Assembly (NCBI GenBank): GCA_018267385.1
Contig: JAFDYN010000008.1
Coordinates: 1-62,621 of the forward strand
DNA length: 62,621 nt
Direction: 5' to 3'
DNA from: Bacteroidota bacterium
GTDB lineage: Bacteria; Bacteroidota; Bacteroidia; Chitinophagales; LD1
Made by a program: the position numbers and the translations under genes
Notes under the pieces: model-generated
Databases searched by the model: none
What the model was told of the DNA's origin: nothing
The model's input: the letters and a program-made list of their open reading frames with translations, nothing else
In this document: piece after piece, positions 53,815 to 62,513 of the stretch
Position numbering within the stretch: position 1 is the stretch's first letter
Layout: every line of letters begins with the position of its first letter

Positions 53815-54795
53815 CTAAATCTTACCATAAGATTTCACCCAATCAATAACACCATCTTTATCTCTAAGATCAAGTAGCCATGGATTCTCATCCTTTTTCT
53901 TGATCGCACCGCTAGTAAAATATGATGATGTAACTATTATACCTTTATTGGCCTTCTCTGTTGCGATAACTTCTTTAAAACTCCGAACAATCTCTACCCC
54001 AACCTTTCGATTTTCGCTATATCTCTTACATTCTACCAGAAATTTAGACTCAAACAATTTATTGCTATAATCGATACACAAAATATCATATCCATCATCT
54101 TTTGTCTTCTTTGTAAGCTTAACCTTGAACCCTCGATCATCTAAAAGTTCAGCTATCATTTCTTCAAAGGCTCTTGGTTCTAAAGTATATAAGATTGAGT
54201 TATCCTTATAGACATCTAGTATTATTCGTTTTAATCTATGACTATCATCCACAATGATTAATGAGTTCTCTGATTTTTCTTGTTGACTACTTTCCTGATC
54301 GTTGGCCTCTTTATCTGTGTAGACATTCAGTAGATACTCTTTAAATCGAAACGAGTTAAAGGAAGCCATATCCTCCAATTGTCTCACGACGTTGACAGCA
54401 TAAGAGTTTTGCTGTTCCAATAATTCTAAGGTACGAAAAGCATGGCTATATCTGTTTACATCCGCAAACATCGCAACTAGTCGCCCCACCTCAGTATTAA
54501 GCCCGAGATTTCCTATAGTATTCGTTGCCTTTGCAAGATCAGCCAATCTGAGAGAAAAATCACTCACCTCTCGACTGTATATATTTGACCAAGCCATCTC
54601 CATCACGCTCTGCGCGTATAAATTACGTGAAGCATCAATAGCTACTTTAGCAGCTATTTCACTAGCAGAGGTTATGTAGTTGAATTGTGCAGCTTGTCTC
54701 GCAGCTTCAGCGATTGCTTCATTGGCTTTAAATGGTTCCATCATGCGATTTACATCGCGGTACATCTTATCTATATCCTCAATATTCATAGTCAC
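53815..54795 (-). CDS. Mrr-type restriction endonuclease-like protein
   Basis: 326 residues. The N-terminal 170 residues are helical (MTMNIEDIDKMYRDVNRMME onward). The C-terminal part (about 200-326) is a PD-(D/E)xK nuclease of the Mrr class: RAFEEMIAELLDDRGFKV, the catalytic aspartate in DDGYDILCI, the ExK motif in FLVECKRY, and a following GVEIVRSFKEVI helix. Mrr-type enzymes cut modified or foreign DNA. The gene is AT-rich (20 G/C in 54241-54300), unlike parC next to it, suggesting acquisition. It has no methylase partner, as expected for type IV restriction. A different target is possible. Confidence 0.78.
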   Translation of the reverse strand: MTMNIEDIDKMYRDVNRMMEPFKANEAIAEAARQAAQFNYITSASEIAAKVAIDASRNLYAQSVMEMAWSNIYSREVSDFSLRLADLAKATNTIGNLGLNTEVGRLVAMFADVNRYSHAFRTLELLEQQNSYAVNVVRQLEDMASFNSFRFKEYLLNVYTDKEANDQESSQQEKSENSLIIVDDSHRLKRIILDVYKDNSILYTLEPRAFEEMIAELLDDRGFKVKLTKKTKDDGYDILCIDYSNKLFESKFLVECKRYSENRKVGVEIVRSFKEVIATEKANKGIIVTSSYFTSGAIKKKDENPWLLDLRDKDGVIDWVKSYGKI

Positions 54796-54815
54796 AATTT
54801 GATTGATTCAATCAA

Positions 54816-54842
54816 AAATGCCATCCAAACCGGATGGCATTT
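54816..54842 (-). terminator. Terminator of parC
   Basis: AAATGCCATCC (54816-54826) pairs with GGATGGCATTT (54832-54842) around a 5-nt loop; on the minus strand a T-rich run follows. It separates parC from the Mrr-like gene. Confidence 0.85.
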
Positions 54843-54850
54843 GTAATATC

Positions 54851-57439
54851 TTAAAACAATCCCTTCTGCTCTCCCTTAGCACCAGCCTTCGGATTGGTCT
54901 CTACGTCCCATTCTACTGAGTCGCCGACCTCGAGTTCCGGTTCTTCCTCTTCCTCCGGTGTAATGTCGGTGATCTTGCCGGTCACGAGGTATGGTGTGAG
55001 GCGATTGCCGAGGGCTTTCCAGCCTTTCACATCTATCACCTCGGGCAGCTTGGCTTCGCCTTCCAGCTTTTCTTTGTCTTTGCCCTTCAGGAAGAAGTAC
55101 TTCACCACCGGCATTTTGCGCGAGCTAAAGATGGCCATCTTAGAGTCCTTATGATCGGAGATGATAGAGGATTTTTCTTTCTCTTTCTTCAGCTCGATGC
55201 GGAAGCGCTTCACGTAGTACTGTTTACTATCGCCGTCAAAGTAGACGGTGCTGTACACGCGCTCGCGGTCAAACTTCTCTACGAGGTAGATGTCGTCCAT
55301 CTCGTATTTATTGGTGATCTCGTAGTTGGTCAGCTCGATATTACCATCCTTGAAAACGACCAGCACCTGGTCTCCGGTGTGGAACTCGCCGAGGTAGCGC
55401 GACTTCTCACTCTCCTCTGTGACCAGACGGCCGTACTTCTCATCCAGCCAGAGCTTCAGCCCGCCTATGGTAGACTTGCCTTTCTCCTTCAGCTCTATCT
55501 TCCGTATCGGGAACTTGGTCAGGATATTGCCCACCGCGCCGCGGCCCTTGATGTCCAGTGTGCTAAAGTCAAAATCGAACTCTTTGATACGCGCATTGCT
55601 ATTAGGATGCAACTGCACGCGCACGATCTCGGCCTCAGAGTTACTATTAGCGGTGAAGTAAGTGAGCTTGCTACCCGAGGTGCCTTGCGTCAGGTCGTAT
55701 TCCTTGTCACGTGTCACGCCAGTCACGTTGAAGCGCTTCACAAACGTGCGCTTGGAGCCTCCATCATAGTAGGCCACATTGTAGCCGGTGCGCTCATCAT
55801 TCTTTTGCCATACGGCTATGTAGATGATGTCCTTGCCTACAAACTTCTTATCACCGAGGCGCGTGACCATCATCTTGCCCGCGCGGGTGATGGCGATGAT
55901 GTCATCTATATCCGAGCAGTCACAGACAAACTCGTCCTTCTTCAGCCCCGTACCGAGGAAGCCCTCTGCACGGTTGACATACAGTTTGGAGTTATTGGCC
56001 ACTACATGCTTCACCTCTATGGTCTCAAAGCCCTTCACCTCTGTGCGGCGCTCGCGGCCCTTGCCGTATTTCTTCAGCAGTTCTTCAAAGAAGGCTATCG
56101 CGAAATCATTGAGGTGCTCGAGGTCATGTGCTACCTGCTTCATAGCCGCCTCCAGCCCGCGTATCTCTTCATCTGCCTTGAAGGCATCAAACTTTGAGAT
56201 ACGCTTGATCTTGATCTCTGTCAGGCGCACGATGTCATCCTGCGTGATCTCACGCTTGAAGAGCTTCTTGTATGGGTTCAGCCCCTTGTCTATGATAGAC
56301 AGTACGGCCTCCCAGGTCTCAGCCTCCTCTATATTGCGGTAAATGCGCTTCTCTATGAAGATCTTCTCCAGTGAGGAGAAGTGCCACTTCTCATTCAGCT
56401 CGGCCTGTTTGATCTCCAGCTCACGCTTGAGCAGGGCCTTTGTATTCTCCGTAGAGACGCGCAGTATCTCATCTACGCTGTGGAAGACGGGCTTCTCATT
56501 TTCTATCACGCACGCATTGGGCGAGATGGATATCTGGCAATCGGTAAATGCGTAGAGTGCATCTATGGTCACATCGGGATCGGTGCCCGGCACGAGGTCT
56601 ATGGTGATGTCTACATGCTTGGCCGTATTGTCTGTCACCTTTTTGATCTTGATCTTGCCCTTATCATTGGCCTTCAGGATAGACTCGATCAGGGAGCCAG
56701 TGGTGGTGCTGTATGGTATCTCGCGGATGGAGAGGGTCTTCTTATCCACCACCTCTATGCGGGCGCGCACCTGTATCCTGCCACCACGCTTGCCGCTATT
56801 GTACTCGCTCACGTCTACGAAACCGCCCGTAGGGAAGTCCGGATAGAGGCGCGTCTTCTTGCCTTTCAATACATCAATAGAGGCTTTGACCAGCTCATTG
56901 AAATTGTGCGGCATGATCTTGGTCGAGAGGCCTACGGCGATACCGTCTGTACCCTGAAACAGGAGCAGCGGGAACTTCATCGGCAATGTGATCGGCTCTT
57001 TCTTGCGACCATCATAGCTGAGCTGCCACTCAGTGGTATCGGGGTTGAATGCTACTTCCTTGGCAAACTTCGACAAGCGTACCTCTATGTATCGCGGTGC
57101 GGCGGCGCTGTCTCCGGTGCGCACATCGCCCCAGTTGCCCTGCGTGTCAAACATGAGCTCTTTCTGGCCCATATTGACCAGCGCATCGCCGATACTGGCG
57201 TCGCCGTGCGGGTGGTACTGCATGGACTGTCCGATCACGTTGGCCACCTTGTGAAAACGGCCATCGTCCATCTGGTAGAGTGCATGCAGGATACGCCGCT
57301 GTACTGGCTTCAGGCCGTCCTCTATGGCGGGCACGGCGCGCTCGAGTATGACATACGAGGCATAGTCGAGAAACCAGTTCTTAAACATGCCGTCTATATG
57401 CTCGGCCTCATTGATCCCTGTATTGTTATTTTCTTCCAT
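54851..57439 (-). CDS. parC: DNA topoisomerase IV subunit A
   Basis: 862 residues. The breakage-reunion domain is complete: QRRILHALYQMDDGRFHK, the ANVIGQSMQYHPHGDASIGD segment, and the catalytic tyrosine Y117 in AAAPRYIEVRLSKFA. The C-terminal half (about 500-830) has the beta-pinwheel DNA-wrapping repeats (for example RAGKMMVTRLGDKKFVGKDI). The tail is acidic (PEEEEEPELEVGDS). With ParE it unlinks daughter chromosomes using ATP. It could be called gyrase A, but adjacency to parE and the degenerate pinwheel favour topoisomerase IV. A GxxExxY cassette separates it from parE. Confidence 0.92.
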   Translation of the reverse strand: MEENNNTGINEAEHIDGMFKNWFLDYASYVILERAVPAIEDGLKPVQRRILHALYQMDDGRFHKVANVIGQSMQYHPHGDASIGDALVNMGQKELMFDTQGNWGDVRTGDSAAAPRYIEVRLSKFAKEVAFNPDTTEWQLSYDGRKKEPITLPMKFPLLLFQGTDGIAVGLSTKIMPHNFNELVKASIDVLKGKKTRLYPDFPTGGFVDVSEYNSGKRGGRIQVRARIEVVDKKTLSIREIPYSTTTGSLIESILKANDKGKIKIKKVTDNTAKHVDITIDLVPGTDPDVTIDALYAFTDCQISISPNACVIENEKPVFHSVDEILRVSTENTKALLKRELEIKQAELNEKWHFSSLEKIFIEKRIYRNIEEAETWEAVLSIIDKGLNPYKKLFKREITQDDIVRLTEIKIKRISKFDAFKADEEIRGLEAAMKQVAHDLEHLNDFAIAFFEELLKKYGKGRERRTEVKGFETIEVKHVVANNSKLYVNRAEGFLGTGLKKDEFVCDCSDIDDIIAITRAGKMMVTRLGDKKFVGKDIIYIAVWQKNDERTGYNVAYYDGGSKRTFVKRFNVTGVTRDKEYDLTQGTSGSKLTYFTANSNSEAEIVRVQLHPNSNARIKEFDFDFSTLDIKGRGAVGNILTKFPIRKIELKEKGKSTIGGLKLWLDEKYGRLVTEESEKSRYLGEFHTGDQVLVVFKDGNIELTNYEITNKYEMDDIYLVEKFDRERVYSTVYFDGDSKQYYVKRFRIELKKEKEKSSIISDHKDSKMAIFSSRKMPVVKYFFLKGKDKEKLEGEAKLPEVIDVKGWKALGNRLTPYLVTGKITDITPEEEEEPELEVGDSVEWDVETNPKAGAKGEQKGLF

Positions 57440-57490
57440 TTTCTATTCTAATAGTTCACGCTATCGTGCGTGAATTTTAATACAATTTTT

Positions 57491-57516
57491 TCACGCAAAG
57501 ACGCGAAGACGCAAAG
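57491..57516. repeat. Left 26-bp inverted repeat of the GxxExxY cassette
   Basis: Starts TCACGCAAAGACGCGAAGAC and continues GCAAAG, built from 7-bp-period units (CGCAAAG, ACGCGAA, GACGCAA). It is a perfect reverse complement of 57915-57940 and ends 1 nt before the stop codon of the enclosed gene. Confidence 0.95.
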
Positions 57517-57517
57517 T

Positions 57518-57907
57518 TTAAAGGCCGTTTACTACTCGCTTTATTCCGTCTTTGATCAGGGTTTCATTGAAATTAATAAGCAGGCCTAATCTGATACCTG
57601 TCAACTTCAAATATGTTTGCAATTGTTTATAATGCACTTTGTGAAGTTCATCTACTGACTTCAATTCTATAATTATTGTTTCATCTACAAATATGTCTGA
57701 CTTAAAAGCACTTTCGATGTGATGCTCAAAATAGAAAATATCAACAGGATGCTGTCTTCTAAAAGGTATTCCTTCTCTGATGAGTTCTATACAAAAGACT
57801 TCTTCATAAACCGATTCAAATAAACCCGGTCCCAATTCAGTATGAATCTTGAATGCAATGTTTACCAGCCTGGATGCCAAAGCTTCTATTTCCTGTCTTC
57901 TGTCCAT
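57518..57907 (-). CDS. GxxExxY family protein with PD-(D/E)xK nuclease motifs
   Basis: 129 residues from MDRRQEIEAL (start 57907); the frame opens further at 57943, but those codons are part of the inverted repeat. The family signature is G28-L-F-E31-S-V-Y34. A nuclease-like active site is visible: D71 (KSDIFVD), E81-x-K83 (IIIELKSV) and Q95/Y99 (KQLQTYLK), as in the Cas4/RecB-like branch. The biochemical role of the family is unknown. The gene is very AT-rich (16 G/C in 57661-57720) against about 60% in parC and parE. It sits between perfect 26-bp inverted repeats, within the parE-parC unit and on the same strand. Insertion by a mobile process is inference. Confidence 0.88.
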   Translation of the reverse strand: MDRRQEIEALASRLVNIAFKIHTELGPGLFESVYEEVFCIELIREGIPFRRQHPVDIFYFEHHIESAFKSDIFVDETIIIELKSVDELHKVHYKQLQTYLKLTGIRLGLLINFNETLIKDGIKRVVNGL

Positions 57908-57914
57908 TGTATTC

Positions 57915-57940
57915 CTTTGCGTCTTCGCGTCTTTGCGTGA
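57915..57940. repeat. Right 26-bp inverted repeat of the GxxExxY cassette
   Basis: The exact reverse complement of 57491-57516, ending 7 nt upstream of the chosen start codon. With the left copy it defines a 450-bp cassette (57491-57940). The right end lies 14 bp from the parE stop codon. Confidence 0.95.
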
Positions 57941-57954
57941 CAATACACTGACCC

Positions 57955-59832
57955 TTAAGCTACTTCTAATTCTATCTCCTGCTCTACCACATCCTTTTCT
58001 ACCCGCAGATTATCTATGATAAAATCCTGCCTGTCCTGGGTGTTTTTGCCCATGTAGTAATCGAGGATGGTCTTGATGTCTTTGTCGTCTTTGATGATCA
58101 CAGGATTCAATCTGATATCGCTGCCAATGAAGCCTTCAAACTCCTCCGGGGAGATCTCGCCTAGTCCCTTGAAGCGGGTGATCTCGCACTTTCCTTTCAG
58201 TTTGGCGATGGCCTTCTGTTTTTCGTTTTCATCGTAGCAGTAGATCGTCTCCTGCTTATTGCGCACGCGGAAGAGCGGCGTCTCGAGGATCTTCACATGA
58301 CCATTGCGCACCAGGTCGGGAAAGAACTGGAGGAAGAACGTGAGGATGAGCAGGCGGATGTGCATGCCGTCTACATCGGCATCGGTGGCGATCACCACAT
58401 TGCTGTAGCGCAGATCCTCCAGCGCGTCCTCTATATTCAGCGCGTGCTGCAGTAGGTTAAACTCCTCATTCTCATACACGATCTTTTTGGTCAGGCTGTA
58501 GCAGTTCAGCGGCTTGCCGCGCAGGGAGAAGACCGCCTGTGTGTCCGGGTCACGCGCCTTGGTGATGGAGCCGCTCGCGGAGTCGCCCTCGGTGATGAAG
58601 AGCATCGTATCCTGGTGCTTATCGTTCTTATCGCCATAGTGCACTTTGCAGTCGCGCAGCTTCTTGTTGTGTATATTGGCTTTTTTGGCGCGCTCGTTGG
58701 CCAGCTTCTTGATACCGGCTATCTCTTTGCGCTCGCGCTCGCTCTGGAGGATGCGCTTTAGCAGGGCGTCTGCTGTCTCCGGATTTTTGTGCAGGTAGTT
58801 GTCCAGGTTTTCTTTGACGAACTCCAGCAGGAACTGCTTCATCGTCTTCTCCTCGCCTATCAGTTTGTCCGTGCCGAGCTTGGTCTTGGTCTGCGACTCA
58901 AATACGGGCTCCTGTATGCGTATGGACACCGCACCGACGATCGCCTCGCGGATATCTACGGTATCAAAATCTTTCTTGTAAAAGTCGCGCACCGTCTTGA
59001 CGATGGCCTCTTTGAAGGCCTGCAGGTGCGTACCGCCCTGCACAGTGTACTGGCCGTTTACAAAGGAGTAATACTCCTCGCCATACTGATTGGTATGGCT
59101 CATAGCTATCTCTATATCCTCACTCACCAGGTGGATGATAGGGTAGCGGAGGTTCTCTGCGTCCTTCTTGCGTGAAAGGAGGTCGTAGAGGCCTTTCTGA
59201 GAGATATAGCGCGTACCGTTGTAGATAAAGGCGAGGCCCGTATTGAGATAGGTGTAGTTTTGCACCATCTGCTCCACGTACTCGGTGATGTAGTGGTAGT
59301 TTTTGAAGATCGTATTATCAGGCACGAACTCTACGTAGGTGCCATTCTCCTCGCTCGTCTTTTCCAGCTTGTGCTCCTTCACCAGCTGTCCCTGTGCGAA
59401 CTCTGCCGCTTTCAGTTCACCTTCGCGCACAGCATAGACTTTGAAGTAGGTGGACAGCGCATTTACCGCCTTGGTACCGACCCCATTCAGGCCCACAGAC
59501 TTCTGGAAGGCTTTGGAGTCATACTTGCCGCCGGTGTTCATCTTAGAGACGACCTCTACCACCTTGCCCAGCGGGATGCCCCGGCCGTAGTCCCGCACGG
59601 TCACACGGTCTTTGGTCACCTTGATCTCTACCTTCTTGCCGTGGCCCATCTGGTACTCGTCTATACAGTTGTCTATGGTCTCCTTGAGCAAGACGTAGAT
59701 ACCATCGTCCATCGAGCTGCCATCGCCCGTTTTGCCTATGTACATACCAGGGCGGCGGCGCATGTGCTCTATCCAGTCGAGGGTCCGTATGTTGTCCTCG
59801 TTATATTCTACTTCGTGTTTTTCCTTTGCCAT
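57955..59832 (-). CDS. parE: DNA topoisomerase IV subunit B
   Basis: 625 residues from [14 protein letters not shown]; the frame is open nine codons further, but that part lies beside a repeat. The GHKL ATPase domain is complete: [15 protein letters not shown] with the catalytic Glu-Asn, [12 protein letters not shown] and [14 protein letters not shown], with the switch lysine in SQTKTKLGT. The TOPRIM domain follows with [11 protein letters not shown] and [20 protein letters not shown]. It forms the ATP-driven half of topoisomerase IV. It precedes the GxxExxY cassette and parC on the same strand. Confidence 0.93.
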   Translation of the reverse strand: MAKEKHEVEYNEDNIRTLDWIEHMRRRPGMYIGKTGDGSSMDDGIYVLLKETIDNCIDEYQMGHGKKVEIKVTKDRVTVRDYGRGIPLGKVVEVVSKMNTGGKYDSKAFQKSVGLNGVGTKAVNALSTYFKVYAVREGELKAAEFAQGQLVKEHKLEKTSEENGTYVEFVPDNTIFKNYHYITEYVEQMVQNYTYLNTGLAFIYNGTRYISQKGLYDLLSRKKDAENLRYPIIHLVSEDIEIAMSHTNQYGEEYYSFVNGQYTVQGGTHLQAFKEAIVKTVRDFYKKDFDTVDIREAIVGAVSIRIQEPVFESQTKTKLGTDKLIGEEKTMKQFLLEFVKENLDNYLHKNPETADALLKRILQSERERKEIAGIKKLANERAKKANIHNKKLRDCKVHYGDKNDKHQDTMLFITEGDSASGSITKARDPDTQAVFSLRGKPLNCYSLTKKIVYENEEFNLLQHALNIEDALEDLRYSNVVIATDADVDGMHIRLLILTFFLQFFPDLVRNGHVKILETPLFRVRNKQETIYCYDENEKQKAIAKLKGKCEITRFKGLGEISPEEFEGFIGSDIRLNPVIIKDDKDIKTILDYYMGKNTQDRQDFIIDNLRVEKDVVEQEIELEVA

Positions 59833-59844
59833 CGTTATTGTTTT

Positions 59845-59911
59845 ACCGCCAAAGCGCAAAAGGAATTCATGAGCGATCCTATTGTGTTTTGCGTTTCCGC
59901 GTTTTTGCGGT
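59845..59911. repeat. Cargo-less inverted heptad repeat pair upstream of parE
   Basis: The right arm (59887-59911) reads on the minus strand ACCGCAAAAACGCGGAAACG and onward; the left arm (59845-59863) reads ACCGCCAAAGCGCAAAAGG and lacks about one 7-bp unit. They are separated by about 23 bp without a gene. The pattern matches the repeats bounding the GxxExxY gene (C/CGCAAA, ACGCG, ACGCAAA). It lies 12 bp upstream of the parE start codon, in its leader. Confidence 0.7.
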
Positions 59912-60019
59912 TACATTCTTATTTGCTAAAAATTTTAGCGAAATTAAAAAAGATGTGGAATTTTAAAACGGGAAGTAATTCACAAATGGCGTGAGAAATG
60001 GACAAAAGGGCACAAAAAA

Positions 60020-60042
60020 AGCGCAGCCGCCGGGCCTGCGCT
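60020..60042 (-). terminator. Terminator of lipoprotein paralogue B
   Basis: AGCGCAG (60020-60026) pairs with CTGCGCT (60036-60042); on the minus strand seven T follow. It is located 26 bp past the stop of the gene at 60068. Confidence 0.8.
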
Positions 60043-60067
60043 CAAGGGATATGGATGCAAAATATGA

Positions 60068-60553
60068 TCAATAGACATCTGCGGCGCCACTATAGTCTCC
60101 CGTAAAGGCCATACTATCAGCGGGGTTTTGGATGCTGTACAGCGTGCCGGTGAAATGAGCAGTGGCACTGCTACCCGAGATATTGATGACCATGCTACCG
60201 TGACTATAGCCGCCATATGAATTTGTGGTGGTATAGACGGGATCATTGCTCGTGCCGGTGATCTCTATGAGATTGCCCGAGTTGTAGCTATACGTACCAC
60301 TGGTATGGCCGCCTGTGATCCCCATGTCAAACGATTTGCCGGTGCCACTCTCATCTGCAGAGAGTGTCATGTTATTGACCAGGGCGGCAGCAGCCAGCGC
60401 TCCGGTGGTGGTAAAGGTATGGGTACTCCCTCTGTACGTCATCGTCACTGTGCCACCGGTAGCCGGGGTAGTAGTTTTCTTGCTGCAAGATGATACGGAG
60501 AGCAGAACGGCTGCGCAGACAGGCAGCAGCGCCAGAGTGATGATCTTTTTCAT
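60068..60553 (-). CDS. Lipoprotein paralogue B
   Basis: 161 residues with a lipoprotein signal (MKKIITLALLPVCAAVLLSV, then SSC). The mature domain is small and beta-rich: GGTVTMTYRGSTHTFTTTGA, GGHTSGTYSYNSGNLIEITG, GSSATAHFTGTLYSIQN and MAFTGDYSGAADVY. It is paralogous over its whole length to the gene at 60793-61278. Each copy has its own terminator, so the two can be expressed separately. The family is unknown; surface or periplasmic placement is inferred from the lipobox. Confidence 0.7.
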   Translation of the reverse strand: MKKIITLALLPVCAAVLLSVSSCSKKTTTPATGGTVTMTYRGSTHTFTTTGALAAAALVNNMTLSADESGTGKSFDMGITGGHTSGTYSYNSGNLIEITGTSNDPVYTTTNSYGGYSHGSMVINISGSSATAHFTGTLYSIQNPADSMAFTGDYSGAADVY

Positions 60554-60743
60554 GTCAGGTGATTTTTGTTTGGTAAATATTACGACTCAAACCTACCTAC
60601 CTGCCTGGCAGCAAATGCTATCTTTCCTCTGTCTCTTACATGATGTTTATCAGTCAGTCATACGGTCCCTTTCAGGGTCTGTGATGAGCAAATTATTTGA
60701 TCCCCTGCCCTAAAAAAAGCAGTATACCCACAGGCATAAAAAA

Positions 60744-60766
60744 AGCACAGCCGTAGGGGCTGCGCT
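60744..60766 (-). terminator. Terminator of lipoprotein paralogue A
   Basis: AGCACAGCC (60744-60752) and GGCTGCGCT (60758-60766) form a stem with one mismatch; on the minus strand a T-run follows. It resembles the terminator of paralogue B, so the duplication included it. Confidence 0.75.
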
Positions 60767-60792
60767 AGCGCTGTCAGGTAGTTTCAGGAATA

Positions 60793-61278
60793 TTAATACT
60801 GATAGGCGGCTCCGCTGTAGCTGCCGGTGAAAGGCATGCTGTCATTTGCGTTTTGCAGGTTGTATAGCGTGCCTGAGAAGTTGGCAGTGGCTGTAGAGCC
60901 TGACAGTGTGATGCTCATGCTGCCATTGCTGTAGCTGCCTGCAGAGGCATTGGTAGTAGAGTAGATAGGATCGCTGCTGCTACCGGTGATCTCGATGAGG
61001 TTGCTCGCAGTATATGTATAGGTGCCGCTGGTGTGGCCGCCTACTACTGCCAGGGTAAAGGTCTTGCCGGTGCCGCTCTCGTCTGCAGAGAGGCCCATCT
61101 CATTGACAGAACTGACGGCAGAGAGTACGCCCGTTGTTTTGAAAGTATGCGTACTGCCTCCGTAGGTCATGGTCACCGTTCCACCATTGGTAGATGAAGT
61201 TTTCTTGCCGCAGGATGAAACCGTGAGCAGTAGTGCTGCGCAAACCGGCAGCAGGGCGAGTGTCATTAGCTTTTTCAT
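60793..61278 (-). CDS. Lipoprotein paralogue A
   Basis: 161 residues with the signal MKKLMTLALLPVCAALLLTV, then SSC. The body parallels paralogue B (GGTVTMTYGGSTHTFKTTGV, GGHTSGTYTYTASNLIEITG, GSTATANFSGTLYNLQNAND, MPFTGSYSGAAYQY). Equal length and equal spacing to a similar terminator show a recent tandem duplication of the complete transcription unit. Function unknown. Confidence 0.7.
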   Translation of the reverse strand: MKKLMTLALLPVCAALLLTVSSCGKKTSSTNGGTVTMTYGGSTHTFKTTGVLSAVSSVNEMGLSADESGTGKTFTLAVVGGHTSGTYTYTASNLIEITGSSSDPIYSTTNASAGSYSNGSMSITLSGSTATANFSGTLYNLQNANDSMPFTGSYSGAAYQY

Positions 61279-61434
61279 TGTTGGTGTTTTTTTGTTTTTT
61301 GTAAAATGAATGCGAAGGCAAACATACCCCGCCGGTATGTTGTCAGAAAGGACAAAAGTGGGGGTTGCTTACCGCCACAATAGGATACCCGTAGAGACAC
61401 AGTGCTTTTGCTGATAATAGGCCATCTTATCGCC

Positions 61435-61764
61435 ATGAAAAATACGCTCGTCATTCTGGCCTTCACCCTGCTACTCGCCTCCTGCAGGCACCGACAGTAC
61501 ACCGTGCTGCGCGTGGTGCCATGCATGGAGGAGTGCGACTCCTACTGGTGTATCTGGAGGGTAGACTCGGTACTCACAGGAGACAGCTCCCTGACTCACA
61601 CCCATATCTCTCTCCAATCCGGGGCCTATGACTATGAATACAAAGACAGCGCTAACCGCTACCTGCTGAAGGGTATCTATACTACCCGAGAGATATGGCG
61701 GGAGGGTGTGATGTGCGGTACGGTTTATGAGTATTATGACAGTTCTTTTGTGAAAATAAAGTAA
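61435..61764 (+). CDS. Small lipoprotein, unknown function
   Basis: About 109 residues from MKNTLVILAFTLLLASC; the ATG at 61402 would spoil the signal. The lipidated cysteine is residue 17. The mature part (CMEECDSYWCIWRVDSVL, IWREGVMCGTVYEYYDSSF) holds several cysteines. No family is recognised. It is divergent from the lipoprotein pair and convergent with the next genes. Confidence 0.6.
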   Translation: MKNTLVILAFTLLLASCRHRQYTVLRVVPCMEECDSYWCIWRVDSVLTGDSSLTHTHISLQSGAYDYEYKDSANRYLLKGIYTTREIWREGVMCGTVYEYYDSSFVKIK

Positions 61765-61791
61765 GACGCTGCTGCCTCAGGCCACACCCAA

Positions 61792-62019
61792 TCATTGGAT
61801 CAGCCCCTTGCCGATGAGCACATACTGGGCACTCGCCAGGGCCATCGCTACCAGTAGGCGTATTGGCACATACAAAAGCTTTCTGAGCCAGCTCGTCTGT
61901 GCGGTGATGATACCCAGATAGTGACCTGAGCTGTATAGCGCATACCCGATACCCGTTACCATGAATATGAGCAGCCCAAAGACAACCGCGATGGTAGAGT
62001 CGTTGATATCCAGTATCAT
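61792..62019 (-). CDS. 75-residue membrane protein
   Basis: Two hydrophobic segments are visible: TIAVVFGLLIFMVTGIGYAL and LRKLLYVPIRLLVAMALASA. No family is recognised. The start ATG overlaps the end of the upstream exported protein gene by 4 bp (62016-62019), a classic sign of translational coupling, so the pair probably works together. Confidence 0.6.
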   Translation of the reverse strand: MILDINDSTIAVVFGLLIFMVTGIGYALYSSGHYLGIITAQTSWLRKLLYVPIRLLVAMALASAQYVLIGKGLIQ

Positions 62020-62498
62020 TTTTTTGGAGTGGCTTTCTTCCTGGCAGTCGTGATGCCCAGACGGAGGCTGATGCTATCAAAGAGCCTGTCATAATAGGCA
62101 GCATACAGATCACATGCATGATAGTAGATGATATTGAGATCTCCACTTTCCAGCTCTCGCCATCTCCTGCCAGTGGGGGTTTCTATACCACGGTGGTCTA
62201 TCGCGCCTTTACGTCGGGTAGCGGTCAGCTCCTGATATTTGCCGCCACTGCAGCAGGGCAGCTCCGCGAGGGATATATTGGCCAGGAGTAGCGCTACGGA
62301 GTCGCGCTTGTGATAAAAGGTATAGGCATGCCCTTCTCTGGTCGTAAAGGTATCTGTGTGAAATAATGATCTGTCTATATCTATGACTACACTATCCGTA
62401 CCAGCATAATACCCCGTATAAGATGCATGCCCCGTATCCTGTGCCGCGCATCCCAGGCATATACACATCACAACCAGGCTACAGAATGTTTTTCTCAT
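62016..62498 (-). CDS. Exported protein coupled to a membrane protein
   Basis: 160 residues with a signal peptide (MRKTFCSLVVMCICLGCAAQ); the cysteine before AAQ in LGC could be lipidated. The mature part is mixed alpha/beta (VVIDIDRSLFHTDTFTTREG, LLLANISLAELPCCSGGKYQ, NIIYYHACDLYAAYYDRLFD) and ends with a basic tail (TTARKKATPKK). The stop codon overlaps the start of the 75-residue membrane protein gene. Family unknown. Confidence 0.6.
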   Translation of the reverse strand: MRKTFCSLVVMCICLGCAAQDTGHASYTGYYAGTDSVVIDIDRSLFHTDTFTTREGHAYTFYHKRDSVALLLANISLAELPCCSGGKYQELTATRRKGAIDHRGIETPTGRRWRELESGDLNIIYYHACDLYAAYYDRLFDSISLRLGITTARKKATPKK

Positions 62499-62513
62499 AG
62501 ATAGGTAGTATCA

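Noticed and set aside
55151..57451. Long plus-strand ORFs (348 and 356 residues)
   Set aside because: Antisense to parC, whose motifs are complete; these are codon-bias shadows.
57491..57940. Target-site duplication at the GxxExxY cassette
   Set aside because: I looked for short direct repeats outside the 26-bp arms; only a trivial ACAAT match is present, so no duplication is claimed.
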